Of a stretch of 64,000 bases of DNA, positions 8,311-17,095 are shown in pieces. Source of the stretch: Solirubrobacterales bacterium (GTDB lineage: Bacteria > Actinomycetota > Thermoleophilia > Solirubrobacterales > Solirubrobacteraceae); the NCBI GenBank assembly GCA_027315115.1, contig DAHUYQ010000044.1, forward strand, positions 1 to 64,000, given 5' to 3'. The first letter of the stretch is position 1. The number at the start of each line of letters is the position of its first letter. The notes under the pieces are model-generated. The model was not told where the DNA came from. It saw nothing but the letters and a program-made list of their open reading frames with translations, and made no database searches. A program made the translations under genes and the position numbers.

Positions 8311-8661
8311 ATGATCAGCGACTACCCCGACTGCTACGAGCATGTCAACGAGATGATGAGCAGGTTCGGAGCCGAGTCTCCCGGCGTGATGGGCGGCTTC
8401 GCGCAGCTTCACAAGGCCGCCGTCGCCGACGGGGCGTTGAGCGGGAAGGTCAAGGAGCTGATCGCGCTGGCGATCGGGATCACGGTGCGCTGCGACGGCT
8501 GCATCGCCTTTCACGTGCACGACGCCTTGAAGGCGGGCGCGACGCGAGCGGAGATCGCCGAGACCGTGGGCGTGTCGGTGATGATGGGCGGCGGGCCGTC
8601 TGTCGTATACGGCTGCCAGGCGCTGGAGGCGCTGGAGGAGTTCGAGGCGCAGACCGCCTGA
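8311..8661 (+). CDS. Carboxymuconolactone decarboxylase (AhpD-like) family protein
   Basis: GKVKELIALAIGITVRCDGCIAFHVHDALKAGATRAEIAETVGV. Confidence 0.9.
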   Translation: MISDYPDCYEHVNEMMSRFGAESPGVMGGFAQLHKAAVADGALSGKVKELIALAIGITVRCDGCIAFHVHDALKAGATRAEIAETVGVSVMMGGGPSVVYGCQALEALEEFEAQTA

Positions 8662-8666
8662 GCGGG
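8630..8666 (+). repeat. Direct repeat copy 1 (3' end of the CMD-family gene)
   Basis: 37 bp, 2 mismatches to 9707-9743. Confidence 0.9.
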
Positions 8667-8706
8667 TCCGGGGAGATCTGCGCCGAGGGGGCGTGCCACC
8701 GTTTGG

Positions 8707-9354
8707 TTAGCCGCGAAGACTCTGAGGGGTCTCGTTGGGGTCGTACGGGCTCGCCGGCCAGCCATCGGCGGCCAACTCGTGTTCGCCACGCTCGTGCAGT
8801 GGCACGTCCTCTGGCTTGATCGCGGCTCTGCCCCAGTAAGCGGCGAGCTTGACCTTGAGTTGTCGCCGTGCCGCGGGCTGCAACTGTGCGACGCGCCGCG
8901 GTGGCTTGCGCAGAAGCTCCTCGGAGATCAGCGTTGGGCGGAACAAGCACGCCACATGCTCTGCACCCAGCGCGCCTGGAAGCGGCGGCAGATACATGTA
9001 CGGGGAGATTGTGTCGCGGTTGCGGAGCAGGCCGACACTCCGCTGCAGCGCGTCGGTGCTCGTGATCACGACCTCCAAGGGCACGACGGGGACGAGCACA
9101 CGGTAGGGGTGGGCGTGCGTCCGTGGGCGGTGCTGCTCTGCCATGTCACATGTAGGGGTGATGAGCAGGCCGTAGCCGAAGACGATCTCGCCTATGAAGT
9201 GCTTGCCTGGTTGGTTTTCATGCTCGTCCCTGTAGAGCACTGTCGGCTGCTCGCCGAATGGGATCGCCTCGAACAGGTCGCCGGCGAACAGCGTTCGCGT
9301 CCACGGACGCTGCCAGTACTCCGTATCGAGTGGTCGATGCTCACCGGGACCCAT
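8707..9354 (-). CDS. Uncharacterised protein with GYGLLITPTCDMAE motif
   Basis: Downstream of the HTH gene on the same strand; start at internal Met of ORF 8707-9546 chosen (MGPGEHRPL). Confidence 0.55.
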   Translation of the reverse strand: MGPGEHRPLDTEYWQRPWTRTLFAGDLFEAIPFGEQPTVLYRDEHENQPGKHFIGEIVFGYGLLITPTCDMAEQHRPRTHAHPYRVLVPVVPLEVVITSTDALQRSVGLLRNRDTISPYMYLPPLPGALGAEHVACLFRPTLISEELLRKPPRRVAQLQPAARRQLKVKLAAYWGRAAIKPEDVPLHERGEHELAADGWPASPYDPNETPQSLRG

Positions 9355-9406
9355 AGACGCGCCGGCAAGCCTATTGGCCGTTTGGGATGGCAGGCTGGTC
9401 TCGCGG

Positions 9407-9637
9407 TCAGTCGACCGGGAGGGCGCGCACGGGTGCGATGTCGTCGTCTGTGCAAAGCGGAGGCAGGCTGCTGAACATTTGCGCGCGCAGACTCTCAACC
9501 TCTGCCGGCTGGAATCGTCGCACGCCACTCGGCAGCCGCACGGCATGCAACAGCCCGCGTTGCTCCCAACGCCGCACCGTGTTCTCGTGCACGCCGAGCG
9601 TGCGCGCGACCTGTCGGACCTGCATCAGCTGCTGCAT
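9407..9637 (-). CDS. Small MerR-like HTH protein
   Basis: MQVRQVARTLGVHENTVRRWEQRGLLHAVRLPSGVRRFQPAEVESLR. Confidence 0.8.
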   Translation of the reverse strand: MQQLMQVRQVARTLGVHENTVRRWEQRGLLHAVRLPSGVRRFQPAEVESLRAQMFSSLPPLCTDDDIAPVRALPVD

Positions 9638-9706
9638 CGACGCTCCTTCATACGGCCATCATAGCCAGATGGGGGACAATGTCGACCTGGTGGAGGTGGT
9701 GGAGAA

Positions 9707-9743
9707 CGCGGGAGGAGCTCGAGGCGCAGACCGCCTGAGCGGG
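9707..9743 (+). repeat. Direct repeat copy 2 (duplicated 3' end of the CMD-family gene)
   Basis: GGAGGAGCTCGAGGCGCAGACCGCCTGAGCGGG versus GGAGGAGTTCGAGGCGCAGACCGCCTGAGCGGG. Confidence 0.9.
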
Positions 9744-9812
9744 CTGAGCCGCCGTGGGGCGCACCGCGCTGAACGGGCGCGCCGGCCGCTTGGCGCTCCA
9801 TAATCACAGTCG

Positions 9813-11666
9813 ATGCTGGCGAGATCGCCGAAACGCATCGCGGGGGGAGCCTCCCCGGGAGCGCCGATGGCGCAGCGGAGCCTGGCGGAGCCGCGCAGGC
9901 CCTTCGGGGGCGGCGTGCTGCGCATGCTGCTCGGCGCGCTCGCGGTGGCGCTGCTGGCGGGCGGCGCGACGGCCGCGATCGCGCTCAACGAGGTCAACAA
10001 CATCGTCGAAGCGATCGGGCACAGGCACGTCGCGGTGGGGCCGAAAGTCCTGGCGCCGACCTATGAAGGCGGGCCGGAGACGCTGCTGCTGGTCGGCAAC
10101 GACGAACGCCGTCGCACCACGACCGCGCCGGTGCTGCCGCACTCCAACGAGATGCTGCTCGTGCGGATCGACCCGAGCAGGCCGACCATCTCGATGCTCT
10201 CGATCCCGCGCGAGCTGCTGGTGCCGATCACCCGGCCCGACGGGGAAGTGGTCGAAACCCGCATCAACGCCGCCTACCAGTTCGGCTGGGAAGGGGGCGG
10301 CGGCACCGCGGGCGGCATCAAGCTGATGGTCGAAACGATCAAAAAAGTGCTCGACGGCATCCAGATCAACCACGTGTTCGTGATCAACTTCAAAAAATTC
10401 GAACACGCTGTCGAGGAACTTGGCTGCATCTACTTCCCTGTCGACAAGCGCTACTACCACAAGAACGAACCGGGCGGCGAACAGTACTTCCAGATCAACC
10501 TGAAGCCGGGCTACCAGAAGCTGTGCGGAAAAGAAGCGCTCGAATTCGTCGCCAACCGTCACGAAAGCACCTCGCTGGTGCGCGACGCGCGCGACCAGCG
10601 CTTCATGCTCGAAGTCAAGCGGCAGCTCGGCGAAAACCTCTTGGAAGAACGCGCCAAGTACGAGCACATCTTCTCCAAGAACGTCGAAACCGACCTGCAC
10701 GGCAAAGAACAGGTCTACAACCTGCTCAAGCTGCTGGTCCAGATCCAGGGCAGGCCCGTGCGTCAGGTTCACTTCGACGTCACGCTGCTGCCCACCTACG
10801 ACACCGCCAGCCCTGAGCAGATCCACGAAGCCGTCGCCAAGTTCCTCGGCGGCACCGCCGAAATCACCGGGGCCAAGCTCAACCAGGCGCTGAGCAACGC
10901 CAAGCAGGCGCACGCGCAGGCCAGGCGCACGCACAGAGCGCCGGCGCCGCAGCCATCGATGATCCCGACCAGCAGCGAAGCACTCGATCACGCTCGCTCG
11001 CTGGCGCCCGACCTGCCGTTCGCGCTGGAGTACCCGCGCATCCGCAACAGCTTCGCCGAAGCCGAACCGGACCAGGTGCGCCTGTACAACCTGCACGGCC
11101 CGCATGGAAATCCGCACCGCAGTTACGTGATCGTGATCGACCGGGGCCTGCTCGGCCAGTACTACGACGTGGAGGGCACGACCTGGCTTAACCCACCGCT
11201 TCTGAGCAAACCCAACAAGACCGTTCAGATCGGCTCGCGTGAATACTCGCTTTACTACGACGGCGAACACATAACCACGGTCGCCTGGCGCGAAGGCAAC
11301 GCCGCCTACTGGGTGCAGAACACCCTCGTGGACAGCGTCTCTCCAAGGGAGATGATCGAAATCGCCGAGGAAACCCAGCCGGTGGATCGCGCGGTCACGC
11401 GCGCGCCGATCAAGCGCGCCAAAGGAGCCGAAGCGGCGCTGCGGCTTCCCTCCGCCACAACGACCGCGGCCGCGAACGACAGGAAGATCGCCGAGCTGCT
11501 CGGCGGCCTGGCCCTGCTCGCGCTCGCCGTGCTCTCGGTGCTGGTGGCGCGCAAGCGACGGGAGATCAGGCTGCTGCGCGAGCAGATCCACGCGCAGGTC
11601 GATGCGCTGGAGGCGCACGCCAAGCGTCAGCGCGCGACGTTCCAGCGATCCGGCCCGGCAGGGTAA
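9813..11666 (+). CDS. LytR-CpsA-Psr (LCP) family protein
   Basis: TLLLVGNDER, MLSIPRELLVPI, RINAAYQFG, HVFVINFKKFEHAVEELG, VRDARDQRFML match LCP motifs; N-terminal TM. Confidence 0.88.
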   Translation: MLARSPKRIAGGASPGAPMAQRSLAEPRRPFGGGVLRMLLGALAVALLAGGATAAIALNEVNNIVEAIGHRHVAVGPKVLAPTYEGGPETLLLVGNDERRRTTTAPVLPHSNEMLLVRIDPSRPTISMLSIPRELLVPITRPDGEVVETRINAAYQFGWEGGGGTAGGIKLMVETIKKVLDGIQINHVFVINFKKFEHAVEELGCIYFPVDKRYYHKNEPGGEQYFQINLKPGYQKLCGKEALEFVANRHESTSLVRDARDQRFMLEVKRQLGENLLEERAKYEHIFSKNVETDLHGKEQVYNLLKLLVQIQGRPVRQVHFDVTLLPTYDTASPEQIHEAVAKFLGGTAEITGAKLNQALSNAKQAHAQARRTHRAPAPQPSMIPTSSEALDHARSLAPDLPFALEYPRIRNSFAEAEPDQVRLYNLHGPHGNPHRSYVIVIDRGLLGQYYDVEGTTWLNPPLLSKPNKTVQIGSREYSLYYDGEHITTVAWREGNAAYWVQNTLVDSVSPREMIEIAEETQPVDRAVTRAPIKRAKGAEAALRLPSATTTAAANDRKIAELLGGLALLALAVLSVLVARKRREIRLLREQIHAQVDALEAHAKRQRATFQRSGPAG

Positions 11667-11733
11667 TTACCCATCGGCGATGCGGGACTGGGCGGATTGG
11701 CGTCGCAGCTTTGTGTCATAGGCTGAGCGCACA

Positions 11734-13641
11734 GTGACCCCCGGCTCTCAGAGCGGCCGCAGCGGCAGATGGAGCCTCGCCGCCTGCCGGCGGGCTCTGG
11801 TCGAGCACCGCGCGGGGATCCTCGCCTCGATCGCCCTCGGAGCGCTGGTGGCCGGAGCGGCCGCCCACCTTGCGGGCGCCGGGAGCCTCGGCGATCAGGT
11901 CTGGCGTGCGGCCGTGGCTCTGCTTGCGCTGGAGCTGTTGCTGGAAGTGGGACGCACGATCGTGGTGGAACGCCACATGGGCGTCGACACGATCGCGCTG
12001 GTGGCGATGCTCGGCGCGCTGGCGCTCGACGAACTGCTCGCGGGCCTGATCGTCGGGATCATGTTCACGGGCGGCTCCCTGCTGGAGGACATCGCCTCCA
12101 CCCGCGCTCGGCGCGAGCTGACCGCCCTGGTCAAGCGCGCCCCCAGCGTGGCGCAGCGCAAGCGCGACGGGCGCCTTGAGGAGATCCCGGTGCAAGAGGT
12201 GAACGTCGGGGACGTCCTGGTGGTTCGCGCCGGCGAGGTGGTCCCGGTCGACGGCACGCTGGCGGCCGGCGAGGCTGTGATCGACACCAGCACGCTGACG
12301 GGTGAGCCGCTGCCTGTCAGTCTCAGCGCCGGCATGTCCGTGCTGAGCGGCACCGCCAACGCGGGCGACCCGTTCGAGATGCGCGCCGATCGGCCCGCGG
12401 CCGAGAGCGCCTACTCGGCGCTCGTGCGCTTGGTCGAGCAGGCGCAGACGCAGCGCGCGCCCTTCGTGCGGATGGCCGACCGCTACGCCGGCTTCTTCCT
12501 GCCGGCGACCCTCGTGGTCGCCGGCGCCGCGTGGGCGGCCAGCGGGGATGCGGTGCGGGCGCTGGCGGTGGTCGTGGTGGCCACGCCCTGTCCCCTGATC
12601 CTGGCGGCCCCGATCGCGCTGGTCTCAGGTCTCTCGCGCGCCGCGCGCAGCGGCGTGATCGTCAAGAACACCGCCGCGATCGAGACGCTCGGCGAGGCGC
12701 ACACGGTGCTGTTCGACAAGACCGGCACCCTCACCGTCGGGGTGCCGGAGGTGCGCGAGATCGTCTCGCGCAACGCCATGCAGGCAAGCGAGGTGCTGCG
12801 CATGGCCGCCTCCGTCGACCAGATGTCAGCGCACGTGCTCGGAGACGCGCTGCTGGCCGCCGCCGGCGAGGCCGGCATCGACCTGGGCACGCCCACCGCC
12901 GTGCGCGAGGAGCCGGGTCAGGGCATCGAAGGCGAGCTCGACGGGCATCGCGTCGCCGTCGGCAGCCGCGCGTTCATGCGCGCCGCGGGCATCCCGCAGA
13001 CCGAGATCGCCTCCGCGTCTGTGCTCGGCGGGCACGGGTCGGGCGAGGCGCGCGTGCTGGTCGGCATCGACGGGCATCTCGGAGGCGTGATCGTGATGGC
13101 CGACGAGCTGCGCCCCGACGCCGAGCGCATGATCGAGCGTCTCCGCGGCGAGGGAGTGCGTCACGTGGCTATGGTCTCAGGCGACCATCGCTCGGTCGCC
13201 GCGCGCGTCGGCGCTCAGATAGGCGTCGACCGCGTCTACGCCGAACAGTCCCCGCAGGAGAAGCTGGAGGTCGTGCGCAGTCTCCGCGCGGACCCGCGCC
13301 TGCACCCCGTGGTGATGGTCGGAGACGGGATCAACGACGCGCCGGCGCTCGCGCTAGCCGACATCGGCATCGCGATGGGCGCCGCCGGCGCGACCGTCTC
13401 CTCGCAGACCGCCGACGCGGTCATCACCGTGGACAGGGTGGACCGCGTGGCCGATGCTCTGCACGTTGGCCGCCGAGCCCTGCACATCGCCCGCCAGAGC
13501 GTGCTGGTCGGCATGGGGCTGAGCCTCGCCGCCATGGGCGTGGCCGCGTTCGGATACCTGCCGCCGGTGGCAGGCGCGCTGTTGCAGGAGGCGATCGACC
13601 TTGCCGTGATCGTCAACGCGCTGCGCGCGCTCTATGGATGA
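11734..13641 (+). CDS. Heavy-metal translocating P1B-type ATPase
   Basis: DTSTLTGEPLPV, ATPCPLILA, DKTGTLTVG, GDGINDAPALALADIGIAMG. Confidence 0.93.
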   Translation: MTPGSQSGRSGRWSLAACRRALVEHRAGILASIALGALVAGAAAHLAGAGSLGDQVWRAAVALLALELLLEVGRTIVVERHMGVDTIALVAMLGALALDELLAGLIVGIMFTGGSLLEDIASTRARRELTALVKRAPSVAQRKRDGRLEEIPVQEVNVGDVLVVRAGEVVPVDGTLAAGEAVIDTSTLTGEPLPVSLSAGMSVLSGTANAGDPFEMRADRPAAESAYSALVRLVEQAQTQRAPFVRMADRYAGFFLPATLVVAGAAWAASGDAVRALAVVVVATPCPLILAAPIALVSGLSRAARSGVIVKNTAAIETLGEAHTVLFDKTGTLTVGVPEVREIVSRNAMQASEVLRMAASVDQMSAHVLGDALLAAAGEAGIDLGTPTAVREEPGQGIEGELDGHRVAVGSRAFMRAAGIPQTEIASASVLGGHGSGEARVLVGIDGHLGGVIVMADELRPDAERMIERLRGEGVRHVAMVSGDHRSVAARVGAQIGVDRVYAEQSPQEKLEVVRSLRADPRLHPVVMVGDGINDAPALALADIGIAMGAAGATVSSQTADAVITVDRVDRVADALHVGRRALHIARQSVLVGMGLSLAAMGVAAFGYLPPVAGALLQEAIDLAVIVNALRALYG

Positions 13642-13759
13642 GGAGGCAGGCGGACGGGTGCGCGGACGGGGCAGGCGCGGATGGGCGCGCGGACGCGGCA
13701 TGCGGACGGACGCGCGCTGCGCACGCGCCTCCGTCCGCCGCGTCGCGCCGAGGACCGTC

Positions 13760-14035
13760 TCAATGCGCGCTCGCGTCGCCACTGTGGCTCGCGTCGACGC
13801 TGTTGCGATCGGTGCTCGACCCGGAGTCGCGCTTGTCGGAGCCGCTCTTGTCGCGGCTGCGGTCCTGCTTGGCGCCGTCACGCGAGGCGTCGCGGTGCAC
13901 CTGCGCGGAGTGCGCGGCCTTCGGCGCCGGCTGGCTTGTGCTCGCGGCGAACGACGTCGCGACCGGCAGGGCCGCGACCGAGAGCGCGCCTGCAGTGGCG
14001 AGGAGGGCGATACGTCGTGATCTCATCATCATCAT
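13760..14035 (-). CDS. Small secreted Ser/Asp/Lys-rich protein
   Basis: Signal-peptide-like N-terminus (RRIALLATAGALSVAALPVATSFAAS) then low-complexity charged tail. Confidence 0.6.
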   Translation of the reverse strand: MMMMRSRRIALLATAGALSVAALPVATSFAASTSQPAPKAAHSAQVHRDASRDGAKQDRSRDKSGSDKRDSGSSTDRNSVDASHSGDASAH

Positions 14036-14228
14036 GCTTCCCTTTCGTTTGGGTGTCGATGCGCAGTTCGCATCGGTTCACGCAAACCAGCCTGGAGGAG
14101 AAGTGCAAGAGGCAGCTCAGAGGCCGCTCATAGACCTCTGATAGTCGCCGTGTGCCATTCGTGAGCGCCTTCTCAGATGCTCCGAAGCTGGCGCTTATGC
14201 AGAGATGGTTTGCTGGTCGCGAGCCGAT

Positions 14229-15647
14229 ATGCCGCTGTCCAGAGAGGTCGAGGTCACAGATGGAGCCCTGGTCGTCAGAGGTGACGGCGCGCGGGCTCTT
14301 CGCGGGGAGGCGCGGCGCGAGAAGCCGCTGGCAGCCATCGCAATAGCCCTCTTCGTCGCCGCCAACGGCGCCGTGATCGTGTGGCTGTGGCTGAAAGGGG
14401 GCGGAATCTCTGGCGTTCACGGCCGCGCCGAAGCCTTCACCAGCCTCGGCAGGATCACCGGCCTGGTGGCCGTCTACCTCGCGTTGCTGCAGATTCTGAT
14501 GCTGGCGCGGCTTCCGCCGCTCGAGCGGCTGGTCGGCTTCGACAAGCTCACAGTCTGGCACCGTTTCAACGGCAAGCTGTGCGTGTCGCTCGTGATCGCA
14601 CACGTCTTCCTGATCACGGCGGGTTACTCGCTCGCCGACAGGATCAGCTTCGGAGGCGAGTTCTCGCGGCTGCTGAACGTCTATCCGGAAATGGTGACCG
14701 CGACGATCGGCACGGTCCTGATGGTGATGGTCGTCGCGACCTCGATCGTGATCGTGCGCCGGCGGCTGCGATACGAGGCTTGGTATTTCGTGCACTTCAC
14801 CGTCTATGCGGGCATCGCGCTGGCGTATCTGCACCAGATACCGACCGGCAACGAATTCGCGGCGCATCCCGTGCAGGCCGACTACTGGATCGCGCTGTAC
14901 GTCGCGACGCTCGCCGTGCTGATCGCCTTCCGAGTGGTGCGGCCCGCGATCAGAGCGCGCCGGCACATGCTGCGCGTCAGCGCTGTCACAGTGGAGGCGC
15001 GAGGCGTGACGAGCATCGAGGTGAGCGGACGCGAGCTGGGGAGGCTCGGCGTGCGCGCGGGACAGTTCATGCTCTGGCGGTTCCTGACGCCGGGTCGCTG
15101 GTGGCAGTCGCACCCCTTTTCACTCTCCGCCCTCCCCGACGGCCAGACCTTGAGACTGACTGTGAAGGACGTCGGCGACTTCTCCGGCGCCTTGAAGAGC
15201 CTTCCCGTAGGGACGAAGGTGCTCGTGGAAGGGCCGTTCGGCGCCTTCACGAGCGATGCCATGATCGGCGAGCAGGTCGCGTTGATCGCGGGAGGGATCG
15301 GCATAACGCCGCTGCGAGCCCTGTTCGAGGAGCTCTCCGCATCGCATGACGTGGCGCTCGTCTACAGGGCGATCTCCAAGAAGGAGGTCGTCTTGGAGCA
15401 CGAGCTTCGGGAGATAGCCGAGCGTCCCGGCGCGGAGCTTCACCTGCTCCTGGGAGACCATCGCAAGGCGGGCGGCGCGCAGCTTCTGGAAGCCAAGACG
15501 CTCGGCAAGCTGATCCCGAACATCGCGCAGCGCGACGTGTACGTGTGCGGGCCGGTCGGGATGATGGACGCGACCCTGGGCGCGCTGAGGCGGCTCGGCG
15601 TGCCTGAGGACCAGATCCACGTCGAGCGATTCGCGCTTGCCGCATGA
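14229..15647 (+). CDS. Ferric reductase-like transmembrane/ferredoxin-NADP reductase-domain protein
   Basis: Multi-TM N-terminus with WHRFNGKLC...AHVFLITAG; HPFSLSALPDG, GIGITPLRALFEEL, VYVCGPVGMMDA. Confidence 0.88.
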   Translation: MPLSREVEVTDGALVVRGDGARALRGEARREKPLAAIAIALFVAANGAVIVWLWLKGGGISGVHGRAEAFTSLGRITGLVAVYLALLQILMLARLPPLERLVGFDKLTVWHRFNGKLCVSLVIAHVFLITAGYSLADRISFGGEFSRLLNVYPEMVTATIGTVLMVMVVATSIVIVRRRLRYEAWYFVHFTVYAGIALAYLHQIPTGNEFAAHPVQADYWIALYVATLAVLIAFRVVRPAIRARRHMLRVSAVTVEARGVTSIEVSGRELGRLGVRAGQFMLWRFLTPGRWWQSHPFSLSALPDGQTLRLTVKDVGDFSGALKSLPVGTKVLVEGPFGAFTSDAMIGEQVALIAGGIGITPLRALFEELSASHDVALVYRAISKKEVVLEHELREIAERPGAELHLLLGDHRKAGGAQLLEAKTLGKLIPNIAQRDVYVCGPVGMMDATLGALRRLGVPEDQIHVERFALAA

Positions 15648-16432
15648 GCGCCGCCGTGCCCATGACGAGGTCCATCGAAGAGGTGATGGGCATCCCGGTG
15701 ATCGTCGAGGCCGGCGGCGAGGGGTTCGACGCGGGGTCGGTCGGCCGCGTGTTCGAGTGGCTGCGGTTCGTCGACCGCACCTTCTCCACATACAAGGCCG
15801 ACAGCGAGATCAGCAGGATCAACCGTGGAGAGCTGCCGCTGGAGCAGGCGCACATGAGCGTGCGCGCGGTGCTGCGCCGCTGCGAGCGGCTGCGAGAGCT
15901 CACCGGCGGGTACTTCGACGCCGCGTGCAGACCTCCGGCGCCCGACCTCGACCCGTCGGGATTCGTGAAGGGCTGGGCGCTGCAGCAGGCCACGCGCATC
16001 CTGCGCCGCGCCGGCGCGCAGCGGTACAGCCTCAACGCCGGCGGCGACGTCTGCCTCGCGGGCGCACCGCCCGGTCAAGACGCCTGGCAGGTCGGGGTGC
16101 AGCATCCGCGTGAGCGGCAGGCGGTCGCCGCCGTGCTCGCGCTCCGCGACGGCGCGATCGCCACCTCGGGGGCATACGAGCGCGGCGCCCACATCGTCGA
16201 TCCCCACACCGGACGGCCCCCGGAGGGGGTGCTCTCGGTCACGATCGTCGGCAGCGACCTCGCGCTGGCCGACGCCTACGCGACCGCGGCGTATGCGATG
16301 GGCAGAGCGGGAGCGCGGTGGGCGGCAAGGCTGCCCGGACACGGAGCGATCGTGATCCTCGACGACGACACGATCTCCTACTCCGCGGGGGTCGAGAGAT
16401 TCCTCGCCTGTGGACCAAAGGAGGCGGCATGA
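15644..16432 (+). CDS. apbE: FAD:protein FMN transferase
   Basis: MGIPVIVEA, FRxVDRTFSTYKADSEISRINRGE, GFVKGWALQQA, NAGGDVCLAG, LADAYATAAYAMG. Confidence 0.88.
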   Translation: MSAAVPMTRSIEEVMGIPVIVEAGGEGFDAGSVGRVFEWLRFVDRTFSTYKADSEISRINRGELPLEQAHMSVRAVLRRCERLRELTGGYFDAACRPPAPDLDPSGFVKGWALQQATRILRRAGAQRYSLNAGGDVCLAGAPPGQDAWQVGVQHPRERQAVAAVLALRDGAIATSGAYERGAHIVDPHTGRPPEGVLSVTIVGSDLALADAYATAAYAMGRAGARWAARLPGHGAIVILDDDTISYSAGVERFLACGPKEAA

Positions 16433-17061
16433 TCCGCAACAGCACCTGGAAGCTGATTCGCAGGGTGACGGGCACGGCGGCGATCCTCGCGGTCGTGATC
16501 GTGCTCGTGGTGATCTACGTCCGCAGCAGCGGCAAGGGGACCGGCGTGCCGGTCGCGGTGGGCAGCGCCGCAAGCGCGCGCGCCGGCGCCGGCTCGGGCA
16601 CAGGCGGGTCCGGCGGATCGTCGGCCGGGTCCGGCCCGCCGCCGCCCCCCTCCGAACAGGGCGGCGGGGCGAGCGAACAGGCCGGGGGGGCGAGCGAAGG
16701 CTCCGCCAGCGGGTCGAGCTCTGCCCCCGGCTCGGGCGAAAGCTCCGCCGGCGGGTCGAGCTCCGCCCCCAAGTCGAGCTCGGGTCCCTCCGGCACCTAC
16801 ACGGGGCCCGTGATCCAGACCCCCTACGGCCCGGTGCAGGTTGCCGTCGCCGAGGAAAAAGGCAGGATCACCGATGTGAAGGCGCTGCAGCTTCCCACCG
16901 AACACCCGCAGTCGATGTTCATCAGCGAAAGGGCCGCGCCGCTGCTGCGCAGCGAGGCGCTGGAAGCCCAGAGCGACGAAATCAACATCGTGACGGGCGC
17001 GACGTTCACGAGCGAGGGCTTTGCCTCCTCGCTCCAGAAGGCGCTGCTCAAAGCCGGGTAG
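16429..17061 (+). CDS. FMN-binding domain protein with Ser/Gly-rich linker
   Basis: C-terminal TPYGPVQVAVAEEKGRITDVKAL...IVTGATFTSEGFASSLQKAL; N-terminal TM anchor. Confidence 0.85.
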   Translation: MIRNSTWKLIRRVTGTAAILAVVIVLVVIYVRSSGKGTGVPVAVGSAASARAGAGSGTGGSGGSSAGSGPPPPPSEQGGGASEQAGGASEGSASGSSSAPGSGESSAGGSSSAPKSSSGPSGTYTGPVIQTPYGPVQVAVAEEKGRITDVKALQLPTEHPQSMFISERAAPLLRSEALEAQSDEINIVTGATFTSEGFASSLQKALLKAG

Positions 17062-17095
17062 GACCGGGCTCGCTCGGCCCGCGGGCGCCGGGCGC

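Larger units (their letters stand above)
8667..9743. mobile_element. Second small integrase-less cassette (HTH + TPTCD-motif protein) inserted at a gene 3' end
   Basis: Bracketed by the 37-bp direct repeats; contains only two minus-strand genes. Confidence 0.5.

Noticed and set aside
9804-11618. 604-aa minus-strand ORF antisense to the LCP gene
   Set aside because: Mirror ORF of a well-supported LCP gene; no recognisable motifs.
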